NCBI GenBank assembly: GCA_050084515.1
Contig: CM114271.1
Location: forward strand, 1,364,001-1,428,000
DNA: 64,000 bases
Source of the DNA: Blasia pusilla
Taxonomy: Eukaryota > Marchantiophyta > Marchantiopsida > Blasiales
Direction: 5' to 3'
Below, in pieces: positions 23,735-34,795 of the stretch (position 1 is its first letter; every line of letters starts with the position of its first letter). A program made the translations under genes and the position numbers. The notes below the pieces were generated by a model. The model had not been told where the DNA came from, made no database searches, and was given only the letters and a program-made list of their open reading frames with translations.

Positions 23735-23846
23735 CTTTACTACTCCATCAAGAATGAGAAAGCTTCAAAGTATATACAAGCTCGAGAGGGTACTACAAGC
23801 TTCAAAGTGTATATTACTCGAGAGGGTAAAGCAATCATTCATTCAT

Positions 23847-24888
23847 TCTAGTGGAATTGACAGCATGCTCAGGTAGATTTCCTCTCGATATCAAGAAACC
23901 TCACAAAGACCTCAACATGAAAGCTCGCTTCTCCTACTTTCGGAACTCAATCCGTCTCGGCAGGCTACTCTCTATCAAACAGATTTCCTACAATCTTTAT
24001 GTTGATTATTTCATTGATGAGAAAGATTCGCCTGATTCACTCTTCACTCTATAGACCCAAAAAGAATACTCAGACATAAGCATTGCACATCAGAATGAAT
24101 GAATGATTGCTTTACTACTCCATCAAGAATGAGAAAGCTTCAAAGTGTATACAAGCTCGAGAGGGTACTACTCCCGTGCTCGGACCATTCCTACAACATG
24201 AGGACTACGTAAGAGAATGATGATTATGGCTTCTGTCTTGCTTCTTAAATACTTGCTGGAGTAGGAGTGATCCAAAGATTCAAAGCGTTCTTGATGAAGT
24301 TGGTGTCTTTTCAGCATTTGTAACTATCTAGATCTATGGTTCTCTTAGCTTTTCCTACGATCCCTATGAATCCGCAGAACAAAACTATCCTAACTATCTA
24401 TCTGATACAAAGGGTTGCGCCCTTTCCTAGTCTAACTGTTCTAACGGTGTGTCGCTTGAAATCATTGTCATTCTTAGCTTCGCTTCCCTGGACTTCTTGA
24501 GGACAAAGCGCTCCATTCTCCATTCTTCGTTCTTGTTTAATGTGCTTCTTGCTTCGTGCTTCGTACGAGAGCAAAGTACTTCTTTCTCTTATTCTTTCTG
24601 CTTCGTTATGCTTTGTTATAGAGCGAAGCACTTCGTAGACAAGGCTTTGTTGAGCTTTGTTATCGTTCCGAAGCTTCTTACTGAGTCTTGAGACTTCGTT
24701 ATTTTATTCTCCTCTCCTCTTAGGAAAATCCTTGATTTTCTATCTCTCTGCCTTGTCCTTGGAGCTTCTCGATTCACTTTAATCTTACTAATTCCTCCTC
24801 ATAATAATAATCAAAATCATAATGTACAAGAGTCTTCGTTGAATAAAAAGATATATTTCTTCAAAAGTACAAAATTATGGGTATCACA
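23847..24888 (-). repeat. Element B 3' LTR (outer 200 bp replaced)
   Basis: It matches 33446-34480 co-linearly over about 1040 bp with scattered substitutions and small indels. On the minus strand it opens with TGTGATACCC at 24888 just after the polypurine tract. The last roughly 195 bp of the LTR, present in the 5' copy at 33251-33445, is missing in direct orientation. Confidence 0.9.
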
Positions 24889-24903
24889 TACCCTCTCCCT
24901 CAA
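24889..24903 (-). promoter_or_regulatory. Element B polypurine tract
   Basis: On the minus strand TTGAGGGAGAGGGTA ends exactly at the 3' LTR start (TGTGATACCC). This is the expected plus-strand primer of reverse transcription. Confidence 0.8.
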
Positions 24904-25071
24904 ATGTGAGCGGCCCCGGCGAACACATCAGGATGTTTCTTCTAACTCCATAAAAATATCGTCTAAACTATCAAACTCAAGTGTAGGCGCAAAATGACCG
25001 TGAATAGTAGAAGGTTTGTTGATAATGTTGGGGGTGTGATTGCGCATTCTTTCTTGCGATTTATTAACAAC

Positions 25072-26871
25072 TTATTTACTTCCTAATACTTTGTTCTTGA
25101 CTAAGACATCAGATGGAGTAAATAATGGTAATTCTTCAAAAGTGATCGAGAGGTTGGGAACAACTTCCGGTAGAGACTTCGTATGGTTGTCGAATTGGCG
25201 CTTCCAATGTTTGTTGATATAGTCGATCTCTTTGCTCATCTGTTGTTCAAAATTCTTGCTTGCTTTGTCGACTAACTCCTTGACATCTTGCGGGTCTAAT
25301 TGTACTTTGTTGAGAAACTTCTGTTTTGCCTCCAAGACAGCGATCCTCCCTGTAACCTCCGACCACTGCGCCAATAAATCTATGTGCGTTTCTTGATGTT
25401 CTTGAAGCAATTTTGAAGATTGAGCATGTTGTGTGGCCAATTTCTTGAATTTGTTGCTAACACTATGCATTTGGTGTCAATATTATTTAATCAGTTGTGA
25501 AGCTTCCTTGATATGCGAAGCTAACTGATCAGCCCCACATTCTAGGTTAATCGCTAAGCTCTCCCATTGGCATGCGTTCCGTGCTTCGTACTGACTGTGG
25601 ACCAAGTTGCTTTGAACTCTGTGAAGCGTGGTCTTCGTGTTTTCGAGTTCTTGATCCCGCAGGTTAAGATTTGCTTCCACCACTTTACGTTGTGCTTTGT
25701 TCTCTGACGAAGCTTGGGCCCTACAGTTGAGATCATCAAGGGCTTGTAAATACTCATCCACCGTCGCTATGTCTTCCAGGTGGAGAACACGTTGAAGTTG
25801 ATTCATGACCGAGACAACTAAATTCAGGAACCACACCATATCGTTGGCTGTCTGGGACATGAGACAAAGTGCAGGACGGTGATCGCTAGCACAAGGCATC
25901 TTGTCAGAGTCCTCATGAGTTGCAGGTTCTGGTTTTGAGGGTGTTTCGAAATTAACCTTGCCGCGCTTTGGTCTTGGAAATTCGATGAACTCCTTGGCTT
26001 TCCCTGAAGCCGAAGTATGCGGATGTTGCTTTGGGGCTGCTTTGCGTGGCGGGGTGACTTCGCGGCTCCCACTAGTGACCGCTCCGCTCTTTCTTGGCAA
26101 GCGGACGGGAGTGACCTGCGACCAATATAGCGCTTCGTCTTCCGTCAATTCCTGCTTATGAATATATAGATGGATTCAAAAAGGAGACAAGAATGACTTC
26201 GTGCTCGGATGAAGCGCCTCCAGCATTGCTCGTACGTGCCCGTCGACAAAGGAAGCGAAGTTGACTCCTGGTGCTTCGGGGTCCAGGTGCTGATTCCAAA
26301 GGATATAGCACATCTTGACGAGCTTATTTGTTAGGTAGTAAGATTGAGCAGGGTAAACTAACGTCATCAAATGCTTACAACACTGTCCAAACAATGGCGG
26401 AGACATCGAAGTAGCCTTATAACCATTCTTGCCAAGGCGATCAGACGTTACACAACCGAGTGCCAACAAATCTTCGTGTTTTACCATGGCCTTGGTATCA
26501 TACTCATACTCTGGAGCAGTCGGGAGCATAGAAGTGGCTCGCTAGTCATACGACGTCCATTGTTGTGGTTGAGCTCGATATCGAAGACCCTTCCTTCGAA
26601 ACTTGGTTGCTGCACTTGAGAAGCGAAGCTCCCCGAGGAGTTCCCCGGATGTCAAGGTCCAATTAGCTTGAAATAAAGTCGCCAAAGATCGCTCTTCAAG
26701 CGCTTCGACCAAGTCTGGTGACAGCTTGACCATAGGCATGGCCGCACTTCGCAAAATGGGCGTGGAGTCTTCACGAGGCATGCTGGTAGGTTGATCTCGG
26801 TGAACGCCCCGCTTTGGTCTCCTACGCAACTTTGTGGTGACTTCGTCCATGAAAATACCTATCTGGTTCAC
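25072..26871 (-). pseudogene. Extra ORF after the integrase of element B (coiled coil)
   Basis: One minus-strand frame of about 600 codons is broken only by in-frame stops at 26542-26544 (TAG), 26176-26178 (TGA) and about 25477-25485 (two stops). The first part is basic (KLRRRPKRGVHR) and has a compact block with GQCCKHLMTLVYPAQSYYLT. The middle is Pro/Lys/Ser-rich. The rest, from about residue 330, is predicted coiled coil: EANLNLRDQELENTKTTLHR, then VLEAKQKFLNKV and MSKEIDYINKHWKRQFDNH. The position is that of the envelope-like or additional ORF of Athila/Tat elements, but I see no signal peptide or transmembrane segment, so an envelope role is not supported. Function unknown. Confidence 0.7.
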
Positions 26872-27098
26872 TAGGGACGCTCATATAGTCCCAGTGTTAT
26901 GCAGGCTCTTGGTGTTGGCGCCGGAACTGCAAGAGTCAGTTTGGCGCTTCGCTCCTTTGCGAAGCTCAAGAACTCTCGCGCTTTGCGCCTCTGCAAAGCT
27001 CCCATACATCACGCTTCACGCTTCGCAAAGTTCTAGTCTCCTCACGCTTTGCCCTTTTGCGAAGCTTGAGGCAGTCGCTCACCCCCTTCCCTCTTGTT

Positions 27099-28315
27099 TC
27101 ACTCCAAGTAGGGTTGAGGCTCATAATACCGCCGAACATGCATTCCATTGACACGAGTGGGCAGGGATTCGCCCTGTAAGGTCCCCAGGTGTAGTGATCC
27201 GTTATCATAGATGGCCAATACCCGGTAGGGTCCCATCCAGTTTAATTTTAATTTTCCGGGAACTTTAGCCGCCGGTTATCGTACAACAGCACCAGGTCTC
27301 CAACGCTTATAGATTGTGGCCACAGATGTCGATCGTAACGTTGCTTGCGTTTGTTTTGCACATGTTTTGTCTGGCGTAAAGCCAACGTGCGTTCTTCCTC
27401 CAATGCAACTAAGGTCTCATTCCTTCCTTGGAAAACTTCGCCGACTGCATCTGTTCTCGTTCCTTCCAACACTCGATAAGTGGGCAAAGCCCATTCAATA
27501 GGTGTTAAGGGATGAACGCCATAAGTCAAGAAGAACGGGGTATACTTTGTATGAACCTTCTCAGCTGTTTGGTATGCCCACAATGCCGCGGCGATTTTCA
27601 TGTCCCAATCATAGGAATGCGTTACCGTCAATCGATTCAATATCCGGCAGATCAAGCCGTTAGATTTTTTTGTCAACCCGTTGGCTTTAGGGTTGTAGGG
27701 CGTGGTTTTCCGATGCTTAATGAGAAACTGAGAAGTTAGAGACTCAATAGTCTTGTTCAAGAAGTGAGTGCCACGATCACTTACTAATTCCAATGGGCAG
27801 CCATACTGAGTGATAATCATTTCGTATAAAAATTTGGCCACTGCCCCACTATCATCTTTTCGCGTCGCCATCGCCTCGACCATCTTGGTACAATAGTCGG
27901 TGGCTATAAGGATATACTTCCGCCGTGTTTGGCGAGTAGCGGGGGAGATAGGACCCACAAAGTCAATACCCCATTTTTCAAAAGGAGCTAGGGGCATGGG
28001 TACCAAAGGCCACCGCGAGGTAGCCGTTGGTCGACCTGCTCTTTGACAAGCATCACAACTTTGGATAAAGTTACCTACATCTTTGTACATAGTTGGCCAC
28101 CAATGACGTGCGGCCAAGATTTTCTTAACGGTATTTTTTACAGCGTAGTGTCCACCAGAATCAGCCGCATGCATGGCTCTGATAAGGTGGGGGATTTCTT
28201 CTACTTCCAAGCATCGCTGATACTCTTCATCCGCACCTAATTTGAATAGTATCCCCTGACATATCTCATATGGTCCTATCTTATGCAAAAAGACTGCTCG
28301 TTCCTCCGCTGTCAT
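27099..28315 (-). pseudogene. Element B integrase
   Basis: The frame holds the HHCC zinc domain (HAADSGGHYAV; SCDACQ), the catalytic core (WGIDFVGP with Asp118; ELVSDRGTHF with Asp180) and the GPY/F-type C-terminus. The third catalytic residue should be Glu in NGLxExSN; here residue 216 (27668-27670) is Lys in NGLTKKSN. A one-base loss near 27255 throws the C-terminal domain out of frame; it continues as KLKLNWMGPYRVLAIYDNG and MHVRRYYEPQPYLE, ending at 27099. The extra ORF follows on the same strand. Confidence 0.88.
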
Positions 28316-28327
28316 AGGGGCGGGAAG

Positions 28328-28810
28328 TCACAGAGTAATTAAAAAACGCAAAATATCTTCATAAAAAGATTGGCACAACCGGTCCTCCATGATGTGGAAC
28401 AGGTCTTCATCGGGAAAGGTGTCATCCACGGATTGTGTGAGGTCCGCGTTCGTCATCCTCAACCGGGAAAGAAAATCCGCTTTGGTATGAACCTTGCCGG
28501 CACGGGTAACGACATCGAATGTGAATTCTTGGAGCAAGTGGATCCATCGCGCAATGCGACCTGACAGGTCCGCCTTTACCATTAATGGTCTAAGCGTGAA
28601 ATGATCTACATGGAAGAAAAATTCGTATCATAATAAATAGTGTCGGAACTTTTTACACGAGAAGACCATGCCTAGCGCCTCTCGTTCGGTAGTTGTATAT
28701 TTTTGCTCCGTTGAAGATAGTTGTCGGCATGCGTAGTAAATCGGGAAGTCATGTTTTTTTTCATCCAATTGACCGAGCACCACTCCAATGGCAAACAAGG
28801 ATGTGTCCAC
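28328..28810 (-). pseudogene. Element B RNase H
   Basis: The frame shows MDTSLFAIGVVLGQLDE, IYYACRQLSSTEQKYTTTER and EALGMVFSCKKFRHYLL, then a short out-of-frame gap, then IARWIHLLQEFTFDVVTRAG, KVHTKADFLSRL. This is the gypsy RNase H and connection domain, between the reverse transcriptase and the integrase on the same strand. Confidence 0.85.
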
Positions 28811-28861
28811 ATATACGTGGAAGGGTTTGGTCCAATCGGGGGACCGAAGTACAGGAGGCTT

Positions 28862-29770
28862 TTATAATGCTCCCTTTAAGGCGTCAAATGCCGCTTGGCA
28901 AGGTGGGGTCCACTCCCATTCGGTAGTTTTTTTAAGTAATGCGGTAAGAGCTCCTGCTTTCACTACATAATCTCTAATAAACCGTCGATAATATCCGATG
29001 TGTCCCAAGAATCCTCTCAATTCTCGGAGATTGGTGGGTGGTTCCAATGCGATGATAATATCCACCTTGGCCTTGTCGACTTCAATTCCTTGAGCCGACA
29101 CTCTGTGCCCCAACAAAATCCCTTGTTTCATGGCAATATACGATTTTTCCGGATGGAGGGACAAATACACTTCGTGACAACGAGCAAGGGTTAATTATAA
29201 TTTTTCCAAGTGTTCAGCCTCTGTACTGAAGATACAAAAATTGTCCAGGAAAATTTCAACAAAATTCCGTAGATACTCTTGGAAGATGGAGATCATCATT
29301 TGTTGGAAGGTATTTGGCGCATTGCATAACCCAAAGGGCATCACACGATACGCGAAAGTTCCCATGTCCGTGGTGAAAGTTGTGAGGGGCCGATCTTTTT
29401 CTCATATGGATACCTGGTTATAACCCGAGTATCCATCCAAAAAGGTATAACGCTCGTGGTCGGAAACTTTGTCCAAAATACTCTGAGTGAAAGATAGGGG
29501 GTGATGGTCCTTTAAGGTGGCCGAATTCAATTTCTGATAATCCTGGCACACTCTGATTTTTCCCATTTTTTTTTGGGTACAATCACAATGGGAGACACCC
29601 ACTCGCTACTTAACACAAGATAAATTATTCCTGCCCCGAGACGCTGGTCGATTTCGTCCTTGACTGACAACGAGTACTTTGGGTTGAGGTGATACTGCCT
29701 CATCCGTACCGGGACCGCACCTTCTTTTAGGTCAATTCGGTGTTCACCATACTGTGCTGGAATGCCTGTC
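28862..29770 (-). pseudogene. Element B reverse transcriptase
   Basis: Blocks in order: VPVRMRQYHLNPKYS, SSEWVSPIVIVPKKK, CQDYQKLNSATLKDHHPLSF, RYTFLDGYSGYNQVSI, FGLCNAPNTFQ, VEIFLDNFCIFS, ILLGHRVSAQGIEVDKAKV and LRGFLGHIGYYRRFI. In the catalytic motif (29240-29251) the second Asp of the expected FLDD is Asn (FLDN), which should abolish polymerase activity. Frames change around 29.55 and 29.2-29.4 kb. Confidence 0.88.
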
Positions 29771-31268
29771 ATTTCATCCATGGAATATGCAAACACATCC
29801 AAATACTCAAACAACAACCTTTTATACTTAATGAGTTCGGTTGGAGACAAATCCGCCGAGAGGCGTAGAGACTTCTGACATGTAATTAAGACGTGTACGT
29901 AGTCCTTTTCTTGAACCATATTTTCTGTGAACTGGAATGTGCTATTACCCAGCTTCTCTTCCTCTCGGGTTGACTTCTGTTTGCTAGGTACCGACTCCTC
30001 GTCTATTTTGTAACATTCTAAATAATACACATTGGACGAGGACTCAGTAGCTGTAGTCTGCTCTTGATCTGACGTATAGCCTTCATCGGTCGGTGGCGTT
30101 TCTCCTTGGGATGGTCGTGATTTCCACGACAGCGTGATGAGCCACTTTGAGACCTGGTCTGGAGCCCGGAACGTGAATTGTCTCCTTTCCCAGTCCGTAG
30201 TCACTCTCGCACCGTACAAGCAGGGTCTTCCAATAAGCAAAGGATAGCCAATGGCTGTTAGGGGTTGCAATACTAAATAGTCCAAAAAAAATAGCACCCC
30301 GTCGAGAATGGTGGGATCTGAGTGAGCTATCCAAGGGGTCGCTTCCGGGGCTGATCCGCGAACCGCAGATACTTGTCTGTGGGCCCGTACTCCGTGTATC
30401 CTAGTGCTCTGGCCGTCTGTTCCGTCATAATGTTAATTCCACTTCCTGAGTCAATGGGGACCTTCTTAATGGTGTATCCCTCAATCTCCACTTCTACCTC
30501 TGGTGCTCCCAAATCTTCCACTTCGATACGGAACATATCCACTACTGGTAGATTCTTTGCAGACTTCTTGGGTTTTCTACGGCTTATCTTCCACTGTTGC
30601 AAAATTTTGCCGTACACAAGGTTATCCATTAATAATTGCAACAGGGTTATATTGGCCGGGGTTGACGCCAAGTCCCTGAGTAAGTCGTAGGCTTCTAAGA
30701 CCAGAGGTGACGTCGCGATGGCTTGCAATGCCGGAGTCATTTCGGTTCTCGTCTTCTCTATGGTCTGCCTCCCTTCTGGCCCCTGGTCTTGACGCACTTG
30801 AGCCCGAACCTGATCCTCAATATCCTGATGGAAGTACTTAGGGTGACTTCGATCGAAGGCCGGGTCAACATCTCCTTTTAGGATGTCCTTCCCGGCGCAG
30901 AAGGCGTCGACACTTTTCGTCTTGGGGTCTTTAGCTTCGCGCGAAGACAAAGCACCTTTCCTTGCCTTGGGGGTCCTAGCGGTCAGATTCTGGGACCTCG
31001 TGGTGACAGCAAGAACGGTTACTTGGAGCTCCTTGGGCCAGTCCGATGATTCTTTGGCCGCCGTTCTGTCCGAGTCCTCCTCCCTGATAGTGACTCGCCT
31101 TGGCCTGGGGGACCCTAACTCTTCCACTCGGACGAGTTGCACATTTACGTCATTCTTGGACTCTGGTTGGGCTGTTGGGGTGTTGACATACTTTACCAAC
31201 AACCGCGGGACCTTGGGCTCCGGGCATTCCATTGTAGTGTGCCCGCCCTTCTTGCAATTTCCGCACAA
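29527..31268 (-). pseudogene. Element B gag end, protease and linker to reverse transcriptase
   Basis: The first frame (30327-31268) starts with a knuckle CGNCKKGGHTTMEC and a charged gag tail. It ends in an aspartic protease: VEVEIEGYTIKKVPIDSGSG with catalytic DSG, then INIMTEQTARALGY. The second frame (29527-30297) continues the protease-like fold (LVLQPLTAIGYPLLIGRPCL) and a long acidic linker into the reverse transcriptase. A frame change lies between them at about 30.3 kb. Confidence 0.8.
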
Positions 31269-31313
31269 GGGATTGAGTCCTACTGGCCGCTTTGGATTTG
31301 GGCAATTATTAGC

Positions 31314-33232
31314 CTAGTGGTCAGCTGCCCCGCAATTATAACAACAATTCCTTTTTATGGGTGGCGTGAAGGCTGCCACACCCATAATTTGTCTTAGGGG
31401 TCTCTGTTCCCCGTATTCTAGAGGCACATATTGGGTGATCCAACTTCGTCCGGGATTAGGTGGTGGCACAGCTTGGATTGCATAGCACCCTTCCCACTGT
31501 TCGGGTTCATACCACCCTTCTTCTGTAGTTGGATCTTCCTGGATCCAACGTAAATCCCTCTGAGTATGACATTCCTGAGCAGTATGCCCTTGGATTCCGC
31601 AGGTACTGCACCAGATGTTGGGCCTCATTAGACCTGGTCGTCTTCAGGGATCCTTCTGGGCCGCCAGATGTACCTTCAATTCCGCCATTTGTTGACTTAG
31701 CTCTTCAATGGCAGACTTGCCTGCCTTCCTTACTGTTCCCTTCACTGGACTTTCCGCCCACTGGGGAAGGTGCTTTGTTGGTCGGGTTTTCCTTCGGTGC
31801 TTGGGAGAGTGGTGGCGCATGCTTTTTCTTTTCCGCTTAGATTTTAAATCTTTTTCGGAGTCCGAGGACTCCGAAGTGTCCCCCATAGAGGATTCCGTGT
31901 CTGTGGAAGATGCTTCGTCCTCCGACGAAGCACTAGTTTGCGAAGAACCTCGTCTTCGTGTTTTACGGGACTTCTCTGAGGCCTGGTACACCTCTGCGGA
32001 GGCTATGATTGCTTCCACGAAATCTCGTTGGCCTCACCGGAAGTACTAGTCCATTTCTTTGGACAGTCCCGACACGAACCAATCTACCAACTGTGAGGTA
32101 GTAGTGTGTTCAAGTTTATTCATCAGGCTTCAAAACCTTTGGGTTTATTCCATGAGGGTTTCCTTCTTTTTATGTTTCAGGTCGCGAAGCTTTGTAAGAA
32201 GCCTGTCCTCGACCTCCAGGTCACGGAACTCATGAAGAAAGGCCTCTAGTACCCTTTTCCACGCTTCCGTGACGTCCGCTCCGAGACCCTCGTACCATTG
32301 GCTTGCTCACTTTTTAAGCAGACCAGGAAAGACTCACAACAAATACTCCTCTGAGCCTTCCCCATTAGCCTTGGCTACATGGGTAAATTCAAGCACAAAG
32401 TTGTCAACATCATCTCGCTGTCCCCTTGCAAACGTGGGGTATCTTAGCAGCGTCTTCCTAGTGTTGGCCATTGGGAATGGTCTGCTGCTAGGTCCCGGGC
32501 TTGATGCTCGGGAGGGAGGAGGCAGCGGTTCCGATCTAGTTGATTTGGTTGGCTCCTCGTCCCCCGAGTCCCCAAAGGGATTCCAGGTTGACTCTTCGTC
32601 CGACTGCAAATTGGCAGGAGACGTGGTGGGGAGCGTATTCTTGTCCCTCTTCTTGATCTTGGGCTTCCTGCAAAGACGAAGACTCGGAGACACCCCATGC
32701 GGTCTCCAAGACGGGTGATCTTCTTGTTGCTTACTACGTCGATCAGCTCGCTGATCTCGCAAAGAGGGCCGGGAGACTTCCATGAGTCCCTTCTGGGATT
32801 CGGGAGCTTACTTCCGCACCCACGATCGCCACAAGGTAGGGGTCCATGGAGGGAAATTAAATCTTCCTAATTCCTAAGCCTACAGGAGTGTGCAGGTGCT
32901 CTTAATCTTCCTGCCAGGTTTTCCTCCCATAAACAGAAGTATCGGGTCATCACCAAGTACAATTGACGTTCATGGGCAAAGCACCATTAGGCGATTGGTT
33001 TGCTGACAATACTAATTAATTGTTCTATCTTTTCTAGCACCAATGCAGCAAACCGGTTGTTATCTTCTTTCATCCATTGTCTAAGGAGGATCGCTAGAGA
33101 TAGCAGATGGTCTTCAGTAAGAACTAGCTGGTTGGGTCTTCTAGGAGACGAGGCTTCTTTCCCCGCTCCTGGATTCCCCATGTGTCTCTCTCCCTCCTCA
33201 GCAAAGCTTATGATCCCCGCAAGCGGTGCCAA
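31314..33232 (-). pseudogene. Element B gag
   Basis: Gag opens right beside the primer site (MAPLAGIISFAEEGERHMGN at 33232). The capsid region follows at about 32.0-32.8 kb (YPTFARGQRDDVDNFVLEFT; FPGLLKK, stop, ASQWYEGLG; KKKETLMEYTQRF). Then come a Ser/Asp/Glu-rich stretch (31644-32018) and knuckles CSTCGIQGHTAQEC and CYNCGAADH (31314-31628). Several stops interrupt it. The plus-strand frames across this region are shadows. Confidence 0.8.
33215..33231 (-). promoter_or_regulatory. Element B primer-binding site
   Basis: On the minus strand TGGCACCGCTTGCGGGG lies 19 bp after the proposed LTR end. It resembles the tRNA-Asp type primer site of Athila-like elements (TGGCGCCGTTGCCGGGG) with four differences; the inverted copy at 23.55 kb has only three. 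Confidence 0.65.
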
Positions 33233-33250
33233 AAAGTTTTATCACTTATA

Positions 33251-34480
33251 TGTAATGTACAAGAGTTTCTATTTTACATTCATTTAATAAGTTCGATCCC
33301 CAAGAGGATCATTGTTTGATGAAAAGAGAGTTCGAAATTACGATTCTGTTGTAATAGTTGTATTTAAATGTGTATGAGTTATATTCAATGTCTTATCAAT
33401 ATCTTCATATCTTTCTTAGTACCAAGGGGTCTTTTCTCAATTCTCTCTAGTGGAATTGACAGCATGCTCAGGTAGATTTCCTCTCGATATCAAGAAACCT
33501 CACAAAGACCTCAACATGAAAGCTGGATTCTCCTACTTTCGGAACTCAATCCGTCTCGGCAGGCTACTCTCTGTCAAACACATTTCCTACAATCTTTATG
33601 TTGATTATTTCATTGATGAGAAAGGTTCGCCTGATTCACTCTTCACTCTGTAGACCCAAAAAGAATACTCAGACATAAGCATCGCACATCAGAATGAATG
33701 AATGATTGCTTTACTACTCCATCAAGAATGAGAAAGCTTCAAAGTGTATACAAGCTCGAGAGGGTACTACTCCCTTGCTCGGACCATTCCTACAGCATGA
33801 GGACTTCGTAAGAGAATGATGATTATGGCTTCTGTCTTGCTTCTTAAATACTTGTTGGAGTAGGAGTGATCCAAAGATTCAAAGCGTTCTTGATGAAGTT
33901 GGTGTCTTTTCAACATTTGTAACTAGCTAGATCTATGGTTCTCTTAGCTTTTCCTACGATCCCTGTAAATCCGCAGAACAAAATTGTCCCAACTATCTAT
34001 TTGATATAAAGGGTCGCGCCCTTTCCTAGTCTAACTATTCTAACGTTGTGTCGCTTGAAATCACTGTCATTCTTAGCTTCGCTTCGCTGGACTTCTTGAG
34101 GACGAAACGCTCCATTCTTCATTCTTGTTTTATGTGCTTCTTGCTTCGTGCTTCGTACAAGAGCAAAGTACTTCTTTCTCTTCTTCTTCCTGCTTCGTTA
34201 TGCTTTGTTATAGAGCGAAGCACTTCGTAGACAAGGCTTTGTTGAGCTTTGTTATCGTTCCGAAGCTTCTTGCTGAGTCTTGAGACTTCGTTATTTTATT
34301 CTTCTCTCCTCTTAGGAAAATCCTTGATTTTCCATCTCTCTGCCTTGTCCTTGGAGCTTCTCGATTCACTTTAATCTTACTAATTCCTCCTCATAATAAT
34401 AATCAAAATCATAATGTACAAGAGTCTTCGTTGAATAAAAAGATATATTTCTTCAAAAGTACAAAATTGTGGGTATCACA
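33251..34480 (-). repeat. Element B 5' LTR (about 1.23 kb)
   Basis: On the minus strand it begins TGTGATACCC (34480) and ends GTACATTACA (33251), giving TGT...ACA inverted ends. The outer end is well fixed by the match with 24888. The inner end is chosen for the ACA terminus and could be up to about 19 bp nearer the primer site. GCTTCGC/GCGAAGC words are frequent in it. Confidence 0.85.
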
Positions 34481-34747
34481 TATAACAGCCTCACACCAAG
34501 CCTCATGTCGTAGTGCACCTCCTGAACTCCAAAGTGGCACATCCAACAATGAGGATACCACTGCTGCAAAACTATGGACCTCCTCTATCTCCTGATGCAT
34601 AGGAGAATCCATAGCAGAAAAGTTACCCTCCAAAAAGTCTCCTGGCCAAGTGACTACTCCACTAAAACCAGCCACAAATGCTAACACTGTAGGGGAAGAC
34701 CCTCTTGGTCGAGCCCCATAAATAAATCTCATAGGAACATGGCTCAT
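34481..34747 (-). pseudogene. Element A post-protease segment of unknown function
   Basis: Immediately after element B the minus-strand frame encodes MSHVPMRFIYGARPRG, VLAFVAGFSGVVTWPGDFLE and VPLWSSGGALRHEAWCEAVI, and then enters the LTR of B. It continues the protease frame region but is neither protease nor reverse transcriptase. I do not recognise the domain. In an intact relative something should lie between it and the reverse transcriptase. Confidence 0.5.
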
Positions 34748-34795
34748 ATGTCCATCTCCGGACTGCCAACTAGGTCTATAAGACGCTCTCTCAAT

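Larger units (their letters stand above)
23331..34480 (-). mobile_element. Tat/Athila-like Ty3/gypsy element B with two LTRs
   Basis: Minus-strand order: 5' LTR (33251-34480), primer-binding site (33215-33231), gag (31314-33232), protease (30327-31268 and on), reverse transcriptase (28862-29770), RNase H (28328-28810), integrase (27099-28315), an extra ORF region (25072-26871), polypurine tract (24889-24903), 3' LTR (23847-24888) plus an abnormal inverted end (23331-23734). The primer site resembles the tRNA-Asp type and the reverse transcriptase has FLDGYSGYNQV, both typical of Athila/Tat elements. The LTRs differ at a few percent of sites by eye, so the insertion is not recent. Several stops and active-site changes make it inactive. 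Confidence 0.88.

Noticed and set aside
25072-26871. Calling the extra ORF of element B an envelope gene
   Set aside because: No signal peptide or transmembrane stretch is visible; only the position fits.
30883-32718. Plus-strand frames of 103-149 codons across element B
   Set aside because: They are antisense shadows of gag and protease coding sequence.
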